A DNA stretch of 64,000 nucleotides from Alistipes sp. (GTDB lineage: Bacteria > Bacteroidota > Bacteroidia > Bacteroidales > Rikenellaceae). Numbering within the stretch: position 1 is the stretch's first letter; each line of letters opens with the position of its first letter. The position numbers were made by a program, and so were the translations under genes. A model generated the notes under the pieces. That model was given only the letters and a program-made list of their open reading frames with translations. It had not been told where the DNA came from and searched no databases. Positions 16,335-25,464 of this stretch are shown piece after piece. The stretch lies in the NCBI GenBank assembly GCA_017436185.1, contig JAFSDP010000014.1, positions 7,127 through 71,126 on the forward strand, read 5' to 3'.

Positions 16335-17765
16335 ATGAATCCCCTCAAAGCCATCGCCGAACGCCTCGACCGAATGCCCCTGCTGGGTGCTTTGTGTTGC
16401 TTTATGGCGGGGCTGTGCCTTACAACCGAGGCGCGGGGAACGGCCCTTGCGTGTGGATTGGTGGCCTTGATTTGTTGGGCCGCCTACTCGTTTTGTCGAA
16501 CGAAATTCTTTATCGGCATCGCCACGATGGGGGTGGGCGCATTGACGGGTTGGCTGAACCCTTCGACGGAGATCACCCTGCCCAAAGAGCGGCTCGAACT
16601 GCAAGTCGAACTGCTGCGTGACCCCGTTCGGATGGGCGATCGCCTACGTAGCGAGGCCCGTCTGTTGGCCTGGCGTTCGACCCGAGGGGGCGAGTGGCAC
16701 AGCTCCTCGCAACGCATCAACCTCTACATCGACACCCTCGCCCCTCGGTTGCAGGGCAACGACCGCATCCGTATGGAGGGGCGCATCTACCCGGCTCGAC
16801 GGCGAGCAGGCAGTTGTTACCTTTCGGAAAACAACCTCATCGAACTCACTCCGGCCACCCGCCCGTCGCTCCACAACCGAGCCACAAACCGACTGAAAGG
16901 GATGCTGGGCGCCCCGTCCGACGAGCGTGCCACGCTGTTGGCGATGACCGTCGGAGCCTCGGAGGAGATTTCGCCGCAACTACGCCGAGCCTACTCGCAA
17001 AGTGGTATGGCACATCTGTTGGCCGTCTCGGGACTCCACACGGGCTTTGTCTTTCTTTTGATCAACCTGCTGTTGTGGTGGATGCCGCTTGTTCGGAACG
17101 GACACCGTTGGCGCAACCTGCTCTCACTTCTGCTCCTCTGGGGCTATGTGGCGATGGCGGGTGGGGCACCGAGTGCCGTACGTGCGGCAGTGATGTGTTC
17201 GCTGCTGCAATTCGCCCTCTATCGGGGGTCGGGCTACGTGGCTATGAACAGTTGGGCAGCGGCAGCCCTGTTGCTGCTGATCGTGAAACCCTCGCTCACA
17301 GAAGATATCGGTTTTCGCCTCTCGTTTGCCGCTGTGGCGGGCATTCTCTTGTGGGGTGTGCCGCTGATGCGCCGTTGCAGGAGCCGCTACCGAGTGGTGA
17401 ATTACCTCGTAGATGGGTGGATAGTCGCCCTCACCGCCTCGCTGGCCGTTGCCCCCTTTACCGCCTTGAGTTTTCAGACGGTGGCCTGGACGGGAACGCT
17501 TCTCTCGCCTGTAGTGGTCTCGCTTGGTGCCCTACTGGTGGCGGGCGGATTGGTGATGCTCCTTGTCGGCTCACCCTTCGGGCTGTTGCGTGATGGGTTG
17601 TTGGGGATAGCCCGCCTGCAAAACAAAACGGCCGAATGGTGTGCCTCGATTTCGGACGGAGCAATCGGTTGGCACCCCACCGAAGGCGATGTGGTGGTCT
17701 GTTATCTGCTGTTTGCACTGCTTACAATGGCCTTTTGGTGTTGGGAGACGAGAAAAAATGTGTAA
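16335..17765 (+). CDS. ComEC/Rec2-family competence membrane protein without hydrolase domain
   Basis: The 476-residue product has N-terminal hydrophobic segments and a DUF4131-like region with an OB-like fold (about 60-175). The Competence domain follows (about 190-460), with LLAMTVGASEEISPQLRRAY, SGMAHLLAVSGLHTGFVF and APSAVRAAVMCSL. ComEC forms the inner-membrane channel for single-stranded DNA uptake. The C-terminal metallo-beta-lactamase domain of full ComEC is absent: the protein ends after the last helices. This short form is common in Bacteroidota, so it is not necessarily a pseudogene. Confidence 0.85.
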   Translation: MNPLKAIAERLDRMPLLGALCCFMAGLCLTTEARGTALACGLVALICWAAYSFCRTKFFIGIATMGVGALTGWLNPSTEITLPKERLELQVELLRDPVRMGDRLRSEARLLAWRSTRGGEWHSSSQRINLYIDTLAPRLQGNDRIRMEGRIYPARRRAGSCYLSENNLIELTPATRPSLHNRATNRLKGMLGAPSDERATLLAMTVGASEEISPQLRRAYSQSGMAHLLAVSGLHTGFVFLLINLLLWWMPLVRNGHRWRNLLSLLLLWGYVAMAGGAPSAVRAAVMCSLLQFALYRGSGYVAMNSWAAAALLLLIVKPSLTEDIGFRLSFAAVAGILLWGVPLMRRCRSRYRVVNYLVDGWIVALTASLAVAPFTALSFQTVAWTGTLLSPVVVSLGALLVAGGLVMLLVGSPFGLLRDGLLGIARLQNKTAEWCASISDGAIGWHPTEGDVVVCYLLFALLTMAFWCWETRKNV

Positions 17766-17775
17766 TTTTGTGGTG

Positions 17776-18924
17776 ATGCTTACTTTGGAATCATACCACG
17801 CACTCTGCACCGAGGAGGTACGGCGGGCCATTCACGAAAATCGGGATCGGGATCCGCTGCGTATCGCCCTCGATGGGCGCATTCCCGAGGCCCGATTGGT
17901 GGCTACGGAGGTCAAATACCTGCAACGTGCCCGCACGAAACTCCCCTCGTATGCCGAGGCGGAGTGCATCCTGCCGCCGTTGGCCTTCGAGCAGTCGTCG
18001 AGCGAGCAATGTGCTGCCCACAAACCACTTACGGGCGAACGAGTGTTGGATTTGACCTGCGGATTGGGAGTTGATACCCTCTTTCTTAGCCGCAAATTCA
18101 AGGAGGTGGTCTCGCTGGAGCGCAACGAGGTGTTGTGCGCCGTCACCCAAGAAAACCTCCGCCGCCTGGGGGTGAAAAACGTAACCCTGAAAAACACCTC
18201 GGCCGAGGAGTATCTGGCCTCGGCAACCGAGACCTTCGATTGGATCTATGCCGACCCCGACCGCCGCTCGGCCGAGGGGCGCAAGTTGGTGCGGTTGGAG
18301 GATTGCTCGCCCAACATCGTGGAGCTGATGCCCCACCTGAAGCGTCTGGCACCGAGGTTGTGTCTGAAAAATTCGCCCCTGTTCGATGTCGATGAGGCCC
18401 TAAACCGCTTCCCCGAAAGCCACGTCGAGGTGCTCTCGTTAGGAGGTGAGTGCAAGGAGGTCTTGATCTATGTGGGCGAGGGCATTTCGCACCGCCTGAC
18501 CGCTACGGCCCTCGGCTTGGGGAGCTACTCGACCACCCGGCCACAAACGCCTCCGCAGCCCGAGGTGTTTAGAAACGAGGCCTATCGGTGGTTGATTGTC
18601 CCCGATGTGGCATTGCAAAAGGCCCGTCTGGTGCGTCAGGCCCTCGACTCGGTGGCCGATGTGTGGAGCGAAAACGGCTTTGGCTTTGCCGTCGAGCGAC
18701 CCGAAGGGGTTTTGGGGCGTGTGTTGGAGATCGAAAGAATCGAAAAGTTCGACCCCAAGGGGCTGAAAAAGAGCCTCAAAGGAAAGCGTGTGGAGCTGCT
18801 CAAACGAGATTTTCCGCTCTCGGTCGAGGAGCTGCAACATCGCCTCGGAGTACGTTCCGGCAGCGAAAAACGGCTCGCATTCACAAATTCAGCCAACGAG
18901 TTTTGGACAATCCACCTAAAATAA
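17776..18924 (+). CDS. Class I SAM-dependent methyltransferase, THUMP-like
   Basis: About 382 residues. The Rossmann core has motif I VLDLTCGLGVDTLFLS, acidic VSLERNEVL and the DPDRR motif (DWIYADPDRRSAEGRK). The C-terminal half (about 200-380) resembles THUMP-like regions of putative RNA methyltransferases. Substrate is unknown. Two starts are possible, 17758 (overlapping comEC by 8 nt) and 17776; I prefer 17776 because MLTLESYHAL begins the alignable region. Confidence 0.8.
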   Translation: MLTLESYHALCTEEVRRAIHENRDRDPLRIALDGRIPEARLVATEVKYLQRARTKLPSYAEAECILPPLAFEQSSSEQCAAHKPLTGERVLDLTCGLGVDTLFLSRKFKEVVSLERNEVLCAVTQENLRRLGVKNVTLKNTSAEEYLASATETFDWIYADPDRRSAEGRKLVRLEDCSPNIVELMPHLKRLAPRLCLKNSPLFDVDEALNRFPESHVEVLSLGGECKEVLIYVGEGISHRLTATALGLGSYSTTRPQTPPQPEVFRNEAYRWLIVPDVALQKARLVRQALDSVADVWSENGFGFAVERPEGVLGRVLEIERIEKFDPKGLKKSLKGKRVELLKRDFPLSVEELQHRLGVRSGSEKRLAFTNSANEFWTIHLK

Positions 18925-18933
18925 GTAGCTTTG
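18902..18933 (+). promoter_or_regulatory. Promoter of the YihY-DUF2520-kdsC operon
   Basis: TTTG (18902-18905), a 20-nt spacer and TAGCTTTG (18926-18933) match the Bacteroidota consensus. It overlaps the end of the methyltransferase gene and leaves a leader of only about 10 nt. Confidence 0.7.
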
Positions 18934-18949
18934 TAAAAAGCATTTGACC

Positions 18950-20263
18950 ATGCAGCAGAACAAACTCTACACCTTCTTCACCGAGACCCTCATCGAGCGA
19001 CCCGACTCGGAGTGGAAACATTGGTATAGCCGCCTCGGTGCCAAGATCTACAAAGTGGGCTATTGGCTCATCCACGGACTCTTCCGCCACGGCACGATGG
19101 TTCGTAGTGCGGCAATGACCTACTACACCCTCACCTCGATTGTCCCCATCCTGGCCGTCGCCTTTGCGCTGGTCAAGGGTTTCGGCCTCTCGGAGGTGCT
19201 GGTCGCTTCGCTCTACGACCTCTTCCCGCAAAATCCCGAGATTATCGAATACCTCCTCTCGTTTGCCGAGAATGCCTTAGCCCGCACCCAGGGAGGTGTG
19301 GTGGCTGCGGTGGCTTTGGTGATGCTCTTCTGGTCCATCATCCAGCTCTTCAGCTCGATCGAGAGTGCCTTTAACAACATCTGGGAGGTCAAGACCACCC
19401 GCAGCATCGCCCGCCAATGGAGCGACTACCTGGCCGTCATACTTATCGTGCCCATCTTCTGGATTGTGGCCAACTCGGTGGGCAACTTCACCGAGGAGAT
19501 TCTGCGTGATACGTGGTACTTCCGCCTGCTCAACGGACTGATGTCGATGGTGCTTATTTGGGTGATGTTCACGCTGTTATACCTGATTATCCCCAACGCC
19601 AAAGTAAAACTTTCGAGTGCTATGGTGGCCGGTATTCTGGCCGGTACGGCCTTCCTGCTGTTCCAGTGGGGATATGTCTATCTGCAAACCTCGATGACCT
19701 CGTACAATGCCATCTACGGTAGTTTTGCCGCCCTGCCGCTCTTCTTGGTATGGCTGCAATTCTCGTGGCAGATTCTGCTGATTGGCGGCGAACTGTCGTT
19801 TGCCCACCAGAACATCAGCCGCTTCGGCGAGGAGCAGGAGGCCAAACTCATCAGCTACGACTGCCGCCGCAAGGTGATGTTGGCCGCAATGATGGCCATC
19901 GTGCGCCGCTTCCGCAAGGAGGGGGGTGCGGTGCCTGTCGAGGAGCTGCAGGCCGAGTTGGAGTTGCCGACCCGTGTAGTCAATGACATCCTCTTCTCGT
20001 TGAGCCGTGCCAAGCAACTCATCGAGGTGCGCAAGAGCGAAGATGAGCGTTGGGTCGCCTACGCCCCCGCCTACGACATCAACACGATGACCATCTACAG
20101 CATCTTGGAGGCGGTCGAGAAGCATAGCCAAAGCCCGCTGCAATTTGACCCGCAAAGCGATGCCGCCCACGTGGAAAAACTCCTCGAGGGGTTGAAAGAG
20201 GAGGCGTTGCAGTCACCTATGAATCAACGCATTATTGACCTTATCGAAACCAATGAAGCCTAA
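18950..20263 (+). CDS. YihY/BrkB family membrane protein
   Basis: A 437-residue protein with the YihY/virulence BrkB fold: about six membrane helices (80-300), AAMTYYTLTSIVPILAVAFA, and VVLPLFLVWLQFSWQILLIG-like helix ends followed by GGELSFAHQN. A C-terminal cytoplasmic winged-helix-like segment (about 310-435) is usual in this phylum. Older names (ribonuclease BN) are wrong for this family; transport or envelope roles have been suggested. The ATG at 18950 is preferred over an in-frame TTG two codons upstream. The last 11 nt overlap the next gene. Confidence 0.85.
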   Translation: MQQNKLYTFFTETLIERPDSEWKHWYSRLGAKIYKVGYWLIHGLFRHGTMVRSAAMTYYTLTSIVPILAVAFALVKGFGLSEVLVASLYDLFPQNPEIIEYLLSFAENALARTQGGVVAAVALVMLFWSIIQLFSSIESAFNNIWEVKTTRSIARQWSDYLAVILIVPIFWIVANSVGNFTEEILRDTWYFRLLNGLMSMVLIWVMFTLLYLIIPNAKVKLSSAMVAGILAGTAFLLFQWGYVYLQTSMTSYNAIYGSFAALPLFLVWLQFSWQILLIGGELSFAHQNISRFGEEQEAKLISYDCRRKVMLAAMMAIVRRFRKEGGAVPVEELQAELELPTRVVNDILFSLSRAKQLIEVRKSEDERWVAYAPAYDINTMTIYSILEAVEKHSQSPLQFDPQSDAAHVEKLLEGLKEEALQSPMNQRIIDLIETNEA

Positions 20264-21032
20264 CGTAGTCATCATCGGCTCGGGCAATCTGGCCGAGTCG
20301 TTGGCCATTGCTGTGGCCGAGTGCGAGGGGTTGAACCTGCTGCAACTCTGGGCCCGCAACCCCGCGCGTGGCCGTGTGGTGGCCGACCTGGCCCACTGCC
20401 CCACCACCGCCGACCCCCAAGCGTTGGAGAAGGCCGATATCTACCTGATTGCCGTCTCGGACCGAGCCGTTCGCGAGGTGGCGGAGCTGTTGCCCATCCC
20501 CCCTACGGCCATCGTGGCCCACACGGCGGGCAGCGTCGAGATGGAGGCACTCAACCACTACCCCCGACGGGGCATCTTCTACCCCTTTCAGGGCTTCTCG
20601 GCGGGGCGCAAAGTCTGTTTCAAGCACCTCCCCATCTTCATCGAGGCCATCGACGATGAGGTCAAATCGACCCTGTGGGCAGCCGCCTCGGCCCTGAGCC
20701 GTCAGGTCTATGAGGCCGACTCGGTGCGACGCAGCAAAATCCACCTGGCGGGAGTCATTGCCAACAACTTCGTCAATCAGCTCTACCAATCGGCCACCGA
20801 CCTGCTGGCCTCGGAGGGGCTGCCGTTCGAGGTGCTGAAGCCGCTGATCGAGGAGACGGCCCAAAAGGCCCTTGAGGCCGAGGCTCCGAAGCTGGTGCAG
20901 ACGGGCCCTGCCAAGCGAGGCGATACAGCCACCCAACAACGCCACCTGACCCTGCTGAAGGAGCAGGAGGTACTGCAAACGATCTACAAAGAATTAAGCC
21001 AACTGATATGGGAAACTTCAAAGAAGATATAG
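20253..21032 (+). CDS. DUF2520 Rossmann-like oxidoreductase
   Basis: A 259-residue protein with an N-terminal dinucleotide-binding motif VVIIGSGNLAESLA and a helical DUF2520 C-terminus (RRSKIHLAGVIANNFVNQLY). VAHTAGSVEMEAL and FYPFQGFSAGR are shared with ketopantoate reductase/F420-dependent oxidoreductase relatives. The reaction is unknown. It overlaps YihY by 11 nt and kdsC by 25 nt. Confidence 0.8.
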   Translation: MKPNVVIIGSGNLAESLAIAVAECEGLNLLQLWARNPARGRVVADLAHCPTTADPQALEKADIYLIAVSDRAVREVAELLPIPPTAIVAHTAGSVEMEALNHYPRRGIFYPFQGFSAGRKVCFKHLPIFIEAIDDEVKSTLWAAASALSRQVYEADSVRRSKIHLAGVIANNFVNQLYQSATDLLASEGLPFEVLKPLIEETAQKALEAEAPKLVQTGPAKRGDTATQQRHLTLLKEQEVLQTIYKELSQLIWETSKKI

Positions 21033-21553
21033 CCCGCATCGAAGCGATGATCTTCGATGTGGACGGGGTGATGACCGACGGGCGCATCATCCCCACAGCG
21101 GAGGGTGATTTCATCCGCTGCTACAACTGCAAAGATGGCTATGCGCTGGCATATGCCATTCGCCACGGCTATCGGGTCTGTGTCATCACGGGCGGCTACG
21201 GCAAAATTTTGGAGCGCCGCCTGCGGATGCTCGGTATGCAGGATTTCTACATCGACTGTATGGACAAAATCACCACCTTAAGGGAGTATATGGCCAAGTA
21301 CAACCTCAAGCCCGAAAATGTACTCTATATGGGTGATGACATCCCCGACCTGGAGTGTATGCGTGAGGTGGGTATGCCGGTCTGCCCCGCCGACTCGGCC
21401 GTCGAGGTGTTGGAGGTATCGCGCTATGTCTCGCAATTCGAGGGAGGGCGTGGTGCCGTGCGTGACATTGTCGAGCAGGTGCTGCGTGCCCGAGGCGATT
21501 GGGCCAAGAGTTCGGAGGGGGTCACCCCCTCATCGCTGGTAGCCTCGCGCTAA
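21008..21553 (+). CDS. kdsC: KdsC-type HAD phosphatase (Kdo-8-phosphate phosphatase)
   Basis: A 181-residue C0-type HAD hydrolase. Motif I is MIFDVDGVMTDGRI, motif II CVITGGYGKILERR, and motifs III/IV KPENVLYMGDDIPDLECM. KdsC removes phosphate from Kdo-8-P for lipid A core synthesis. Members of the family in this phylum can instead act on 9-carbon acids (KDN), so the exact substrate carries some doubt. Confidence 0.88.
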   Translation: MGNFKEDIARIEAMIFDVDGVMTDGRIIPTAEGDFIRCYNCKDGYALAYAIRHGYRVCVITGGYGKILERRLRMLGMQDFYIDCMDKITTLREYMAKYNLKPENVLYMGDDIPDLECMREVGMPVCPADSAVEVLEVSRYVSQFEGGRGAVRDIVEQVLRARGDWAKSSEGVTPSSLVASR

Positions 21554-21555
21554 AC

Positions 21556-21592
21556 GAAAAAACCGCTTCGAAACTGATCGAGGCGGTTTTTT
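21556..21592. terminator. Bidirectional terminator between kdsC and ygiQ
   Basis: The stem AAAACCGC-TTCGA / TCGA-GGCGGTTTT with a short loop has A-runs on one side and T-runs on the other, suited to both converging operons. Confidence 0.8.
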
Positions 21593-21597
21593 GTGGT

Positions 21598-23352
21598 TTA
21601 TCGCTTTCCTTTGACGACCCTTTTCGGGAGGGGTTTCGACGAGCGAGGACGGGAGTCGAAGAAATAGCTCTTCTGCTTGCGCTTCTCCTCCTGCGTGCGG
21701 GCCACAAAGACCTCACGCCCCGTATAGGGATTCTTGCCCGTGTAGAACATCACCGACGAGAGGGTCATCGGCGTGGGGGTCAGATCCTGCACCTGCTCCA
21801 ACGAGAAGTGCAGTTTGCCCAGCACCCGCTCCGAGAGGGCCTTCATATCCTGCTCACGGCACCCCGGGTGCGAGGAGATAAAGTAGGGAATAAGCTGAAA
21901 ACGCAACCCTTCACGGCGACAAATGGTGCGGAAATCCTCGTTCAGACGCTCAAAGAGGGCAAAGGGCGGTTTGCGCATCAGGTGCAGCACGTGCTCCTCG
22001 GTATGCTCGGGGGCCACCTTCAAGCGACCCGAGGTGTGGTATTTCAAGACGGTCGAGAGGTAGGGGCTGTCGTCGAACAAATCGTAGCGGATGCCGCTGC
22101 CGATGTAGGCGTGCTTGACCCCCTTCACGGCACGAATCTTGGCGTAGAGCTCCAACAAGGGGCGGTGGTCGTTATCGAGATTCGGGCAACGCTTCGGGTG
22201 CAGACACGAGGGGCGACGGCACTTTTCGCACAACGCACGATCACGCCCGCCCATCCGATACATATTGGCCGAGGGGCCGCCGATGTCGGAGAGGTTGCCC
22301 CGAAAATCCTTCATCGCCACCACCTGTTCCACCTCGCGCAGGATGGATTGCTCGCTGCGCGACTGGATGAACTTGCCCTGATGGGCCGAGATGGTGCAGA
22401 ACGAGCAGCCGCCAAAGCAGCCTCGGTGCATATTGACCGAGTGTTTGATCATCTCCCACGCCGGGATGGCTCCACGATTGGCATAGCGGGGGTGCGGCGC
22501 ACGCTCATAGGGCAAATCGAACGAGCGGTCCAACTCCTCGGTCGTGAGGGGCGAATGGGGCGGAGTGACCACCACAAACTGCTCGCCAACCCCTTCGACC
22601 AACGTCTTGTCGGGGTGCATCAGGTTGCTCAACGTCTCGATGATGGCGAAGTTCTCGCCAAAGGCATCCTTCGATTTTTGGCACACCTCGAAGCTGTGCA
22701 GACGTACCGTCGTGGCGCTGTCGAGGCGCTCGACATAACTTCGATCGGCCAGAAAAGCCACCTGCGGGATTTTTCGTAACAACTTGGCATTGTAGCCGTT
22801 ACGCATCGCTCGGGCCACCTCCGCAATGGTACGATCGCCCATTCCATAGACCAGCAAATCGGCCCCCGACGAGGCCAAAATCGAGGGCATCAGCCGATCC
22901 TCCCAATAGTCGTAGTGGGTCAAACGGCGCAACGAAGCCTCGATGCCGCCCACCACCACAGGGGTGTGGGGGAAGAGACGTTTGAGGATTTGGCTATAGA
23001 CGGTTACCGTGCGGTCGGGACGGAAACCCGCCTGACCCCCAGCCGTGTAGGCATCGTCGTGGCGCAGGCGCAGGTTGGCCGTGTAGTGATTGACCATCGA
23101 GTCCATCGCTCCGCCCGTGATGGCGAAGAAGAGGCGGGGCGTACCCAACTTTTTGAAGTCACGCAAATCGTCTCGCCAGTTGGGTTGCGGCACGATGGCG
23201 ACCCGATACCCTTCGGCCTCCAACAGACGACCGATGACCGCCGCACCAAACGACGGGTGGTCGATGTAGGCATCGCCCGTGAAGAGGATGACATCCAGCT
23301 CATCCCATCCACGCTCACGCACCTCTTTTATCGTTGTCGGAAGAAAGGCCAT
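21598..23352 (-). CDS. ygiQ: YgiQ family radical SAM protein
   Basis: A 584-residue protein of the YgiQ (UPF0313) family. It has an N-terminal B12-binding-like domain (LDVILFTGDAYIDHPSFG, VVVGGIEASLRR), a radical SAM core with HRGCFGGCSFCTISAHQG (Cx3Cx2C) and a C-terminal region with a second cysteine group (CEKCRRPSCLHPKRCPNL). The reaction is not known. It is the last gene of the tgt operon, 22 nt after the pseudouridine synthase. Confidence 0.92.
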   Translation of the reverse strand: MAFLPTTIKEVRERGWDELDVILFTGDAYIDHPSFGAAVIGRLLEAEGYRVAIVPQPNWRDDLRDFKKLGTPRLFFAITGGAMDSMVNHYTANLRLRHDDAYTAGGQAGFRPDRTVTVYSQILKRLFPHTPVVVGGIEASLRRLTHYDYWEDRLMPSILASSGADLLVYGMGDRTIAEVARAMRNGYNAKLLRKIPQVAFLADRSYVERLDSATTVRLHSFEVCQKSKDAFGENFAIIETLSNLMHPDKTLVEGVGEQFVVVTPPHSPLTTEELDRSFDLPYERAPHPRYANRGAIPAWEMIKHSVNMHRGCFGGCSFCTISAHQGKFIQSRSEQSILREVEQVVAMKDFRGNLSDIGGPSANMYRMGGRDRALCEKCRRPSCLHPKRCPNLDNDHRPLLELYAKIRAVKGVKHAYIGSGIRYDLFDDSPYLSTVLKYHTSGRLKVAPEHTEEHVLHLMRKPPFALFERLNEDFRTICRREGLRFQLIPYFISSHPGCREQDMKALSERVLGKLHFSLEQVQDLTPTPMTLSSVMFYTGKNPYTGREVFVARTQEEKRKQKSYFFDSRPRSSKPLPKRVVKGKR

Positions 23353-23374
23353 CTGAAAGTCGGGTTAAATGCAG

Positions 23375-24475
23375 TTAGACCTCGGCCATATCGACCGCCG
23401 AGGTGTAGGTATCCCACTTCTGAAGCACGGCACGGAAATCGTCGGGCAGCTCGCTCTCGAGTAGCAACTCCTTGCCCGTGCGTGGGTGGATGAAGCCCAA
23501 CGCCTTGGCGTGCAACGCTTGGCGGGGCATCAGTTCGAAGCAGTTTTCGATGAACTGCTTGTATTTCGAGAAGGTTGTACCCTTCAGGATGCGGTCGCCA
23601 CCATAGCGGGCATCGTTGAACAGGGGGTGACCCTTCCACGACATATGGACACGAATCTGGTGGGTGCGACCCGTCTCCAGGCGGCACTCGACCAACGTGA
23701 CATAGCCATAGCGACGCAGCACACGGTAGTGCGTCACGGCGTGTTTGCCGTCCGAGCCATCCTCGAAGACATACATCTTCTGACGCTCACGGGGCGAACG
23801 GCCGATGTTGCCGATGATGGTACCCTCGTCCTCCTCGAAGTTACCCCACACCAAGGCCACATAGCGGCGGTAGATGGTGTGGTCGAAGAACTGCTTGGCC
23901 AGGCGGGCGTGGGCCTCCTCGTTCTTGGCGATGACCAGCAGACCCGACGTATCTTTGTCGATGCGGTGCACCAGACCGGCACGCTCCTCGCTTTCGGCCG
24001 TGGCATCGGGGCCTTGCAGGTGGTACAGAAGGGCATTGACCAGCGTACCGTAGTGGTTGCCCACACCCGGGTGGACCACCATACCTGCCGGCTTATTGAC
24101 CAATAGCAGGTCGTCGTCCTCGTAGGGGATTTCGAGCGGAATATCTTGCGGAATGAGCGACACATCCCGTCGGGGATAGGGCATCACGACCTGGATGTAG
24201 TCGAGCGGCTTGACCTTGTAGCTGCACTTCGAGGCCGAGCCATTGACCAGCACGTTGCCCGAGTCGATGGCGGCCTGGATGCGGTTGCGTGACGAACGCT
24301 CCATACGGGCCTTGAGGAACTTATCGAGACGCAACAACGACTGGCCCTTATCGACCGTCACGTTGAAGTGTTCGTACAGTCCCCCCTCTTCGCCCTCCTC
24401 ATCGAGGTTCTCGTCGGCGGTCAGCGGCTCCTCAACGAGCGGCTCCTCGGTGGGTATATACTCCTGGGTCAGCAT
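23375..24475 (-). CDS. RluA-family 23S rRNA pseudouridine synthase
   Basis: A 366-residue enzyme: acidic N-terminal tail (about 1-35), S4 RNA-binding domain (about 45-105, LRLDKFLKARMERSSRNRIQ) and the RluA/RluD catalytic core with HRIDKDTSGLLVIAKNEEAH (catalytic Asp) and RTHQIRVHM. RluD-type enzymes modify helix 69 of 23S rRNA, and this is the most likely role. The ATG at 24475 is preferred over a TTG at 24490. Starts 7 nt after the PASTA gene. Confidence 0.9.
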   Translation of the reverse strand: MLTQEYIPTEEPLVEEPLTADENLDEEGEEGGLYEHFNVTVDKGQSLLRLDKFLKARMERSSRNRIQAAIDSGNVLVNGSASKCSYKVKPLDYIQVVMPYPRRDVSLIPQDIPLEIPYEDDDLLLVNKPAGMVVHPGVGNHYGTLVNALLYHLQGPDATAESEERAGLVHRIDKDTSGLLVIAKNEEAHARLAKQFFDHTIYRRYVALVWGNFEEDEGTIIGNIGRSPRERQKMYVFEDGSDGKHAVTHYRVLRRYGYVTLVECRLETGRTHQIRVHMSWKGHPLFNDARYGGDRILKGTTFSKYKQFIENCFELMPRQALHAKALGFIHPRTGKELLLESELPDDFRAVLQKWDTYTSAVDMAEV

Positions 24476-24482
24476 CCTTTTT

Positions 24483-25439
24483 CTACTCAAAAAAATTCTC
24501 CTCCGATGCGGCGGCCTCGGTCTGTTCGATGGCCTGCTCCAAGGTCTGCTCCAGCGTCAGGCGGGCCAGCGAATCCTGCTCGGCCTGCTCGGCCTTCAGA
24601 CGCTCCTCCATCGCCTCACGGGCTTGGCGTTCGGCCTCGGTACGGGAGTTTTTCACCTTTTCGGTATCAAGCGTCAGGCGCAGCGTCACTTCGCTACCCA
24701 GCGTCGTGGCCGTCTCGGCCGAGGGCGACTGGGCATAGAGGCGGGCCTCCTTCTGATTCAAGAGGTTGATGCCCTCCTCGAAGTCGATCTTGCCCACATT
24801 CAGACCCGACTCCCACAGGCGGCTCTTGGCATCACGCAACGAAAGACCCACCACCTGCGGCACCAGGGCCACATTCTCCTCGGGCTCGACACCCACATAG
24901 AGCGTGATGCCCGACCCCATCTCGGCCTCCACGCGGCTCTCGGCCAAAATCTGTTGGCGATCGTAGAACTGCTCCAAGACGTAGTTCGTCGCCATATCGG
25001 GGCGATAGATCAGCTCCTTGATCTCCAGACCGGCAATCTCCAACATATTCTTCGCCTGGCGCAGGCTGCGGCCCGCCACATAGGGGACGGGGACCATCTT
25101 CTGGCGGAAGGAGTTGATGGTGATATAGACCGTGCGGCCGGGCTTCACCTCCACGCCCCCCTCGGGCAGCTGGTCGAGGATGATGCCACCGGCATAGGCG
25201 GGGACAAACAGCGAGTCGTTGATGTGCAGCTCCAGGTCGTTCTCACGGGCAATGCGCTCGGCATCCGAGAGGGCCACACCACTCAAATCGGGCACCACTC
25301 GGCGGGCACCGTGACGCGTACCCCACAACATCAGGATGTGGGCTACGACCAACATTGCCACCATCAGCAGGGCAATCACGACGATATTTTTCAGCAGGGG
25401 GCTTTTCAGCAGGCCGCCCTCGTTTTTCTTTTGAGCCAT
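24483..25439 (-). CDS. PASTA domain membrane protein
   Basis: A 318-residue protein with one N-terminal membrane helix (about 18-40) and three consecutive PASTA domains (about 45-115, 118-185, 190-258: RVVPDLSGVALSDAERIARE, VPYVAGRSLRQAKNMLEIAG, VPQVVGLSLRDAKSRLWESG). A Glu/Gln-rich coiled tail follows. PASTA domains bind peptidoglycan or act as spacers; there is no kinase domain. It lies between lptF/G and the RluD-like gene, a common Bacteroidota arrangement whose meaning is unclear. Confidence 0.9.
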   Translation of the reverse strand: MAQKKNEGGLLKSPLLKNIVVIALLMVAMLVVAHILMLWGTRHGARRVVPDLSGVALSDAERIARENDLELHINDSLFVPAYAGGIILDQLPEGGVEVKPGRTVYITINSFRQKMVPVPYVAGRSLRQAKNMLEIAGLEIKELIYRPDMATNYVLEQFYDRQQILAESRVEAEMGSGITLYVGVEPEENVALVPQVVGLSLRDAKSRLWESGLNVGKIDFEEGINLLNQKEARLYAQSPSAETATTLGSEVTLRLTLDTEKVKNSRTEAERQAREAMEERLKAEQAEQDSLARLTLEQTLEQAIEQTEAAASEENFFE

Positions 25440-25464
25440 AGTGTTTTATGTTTGGCGTTAGCGA

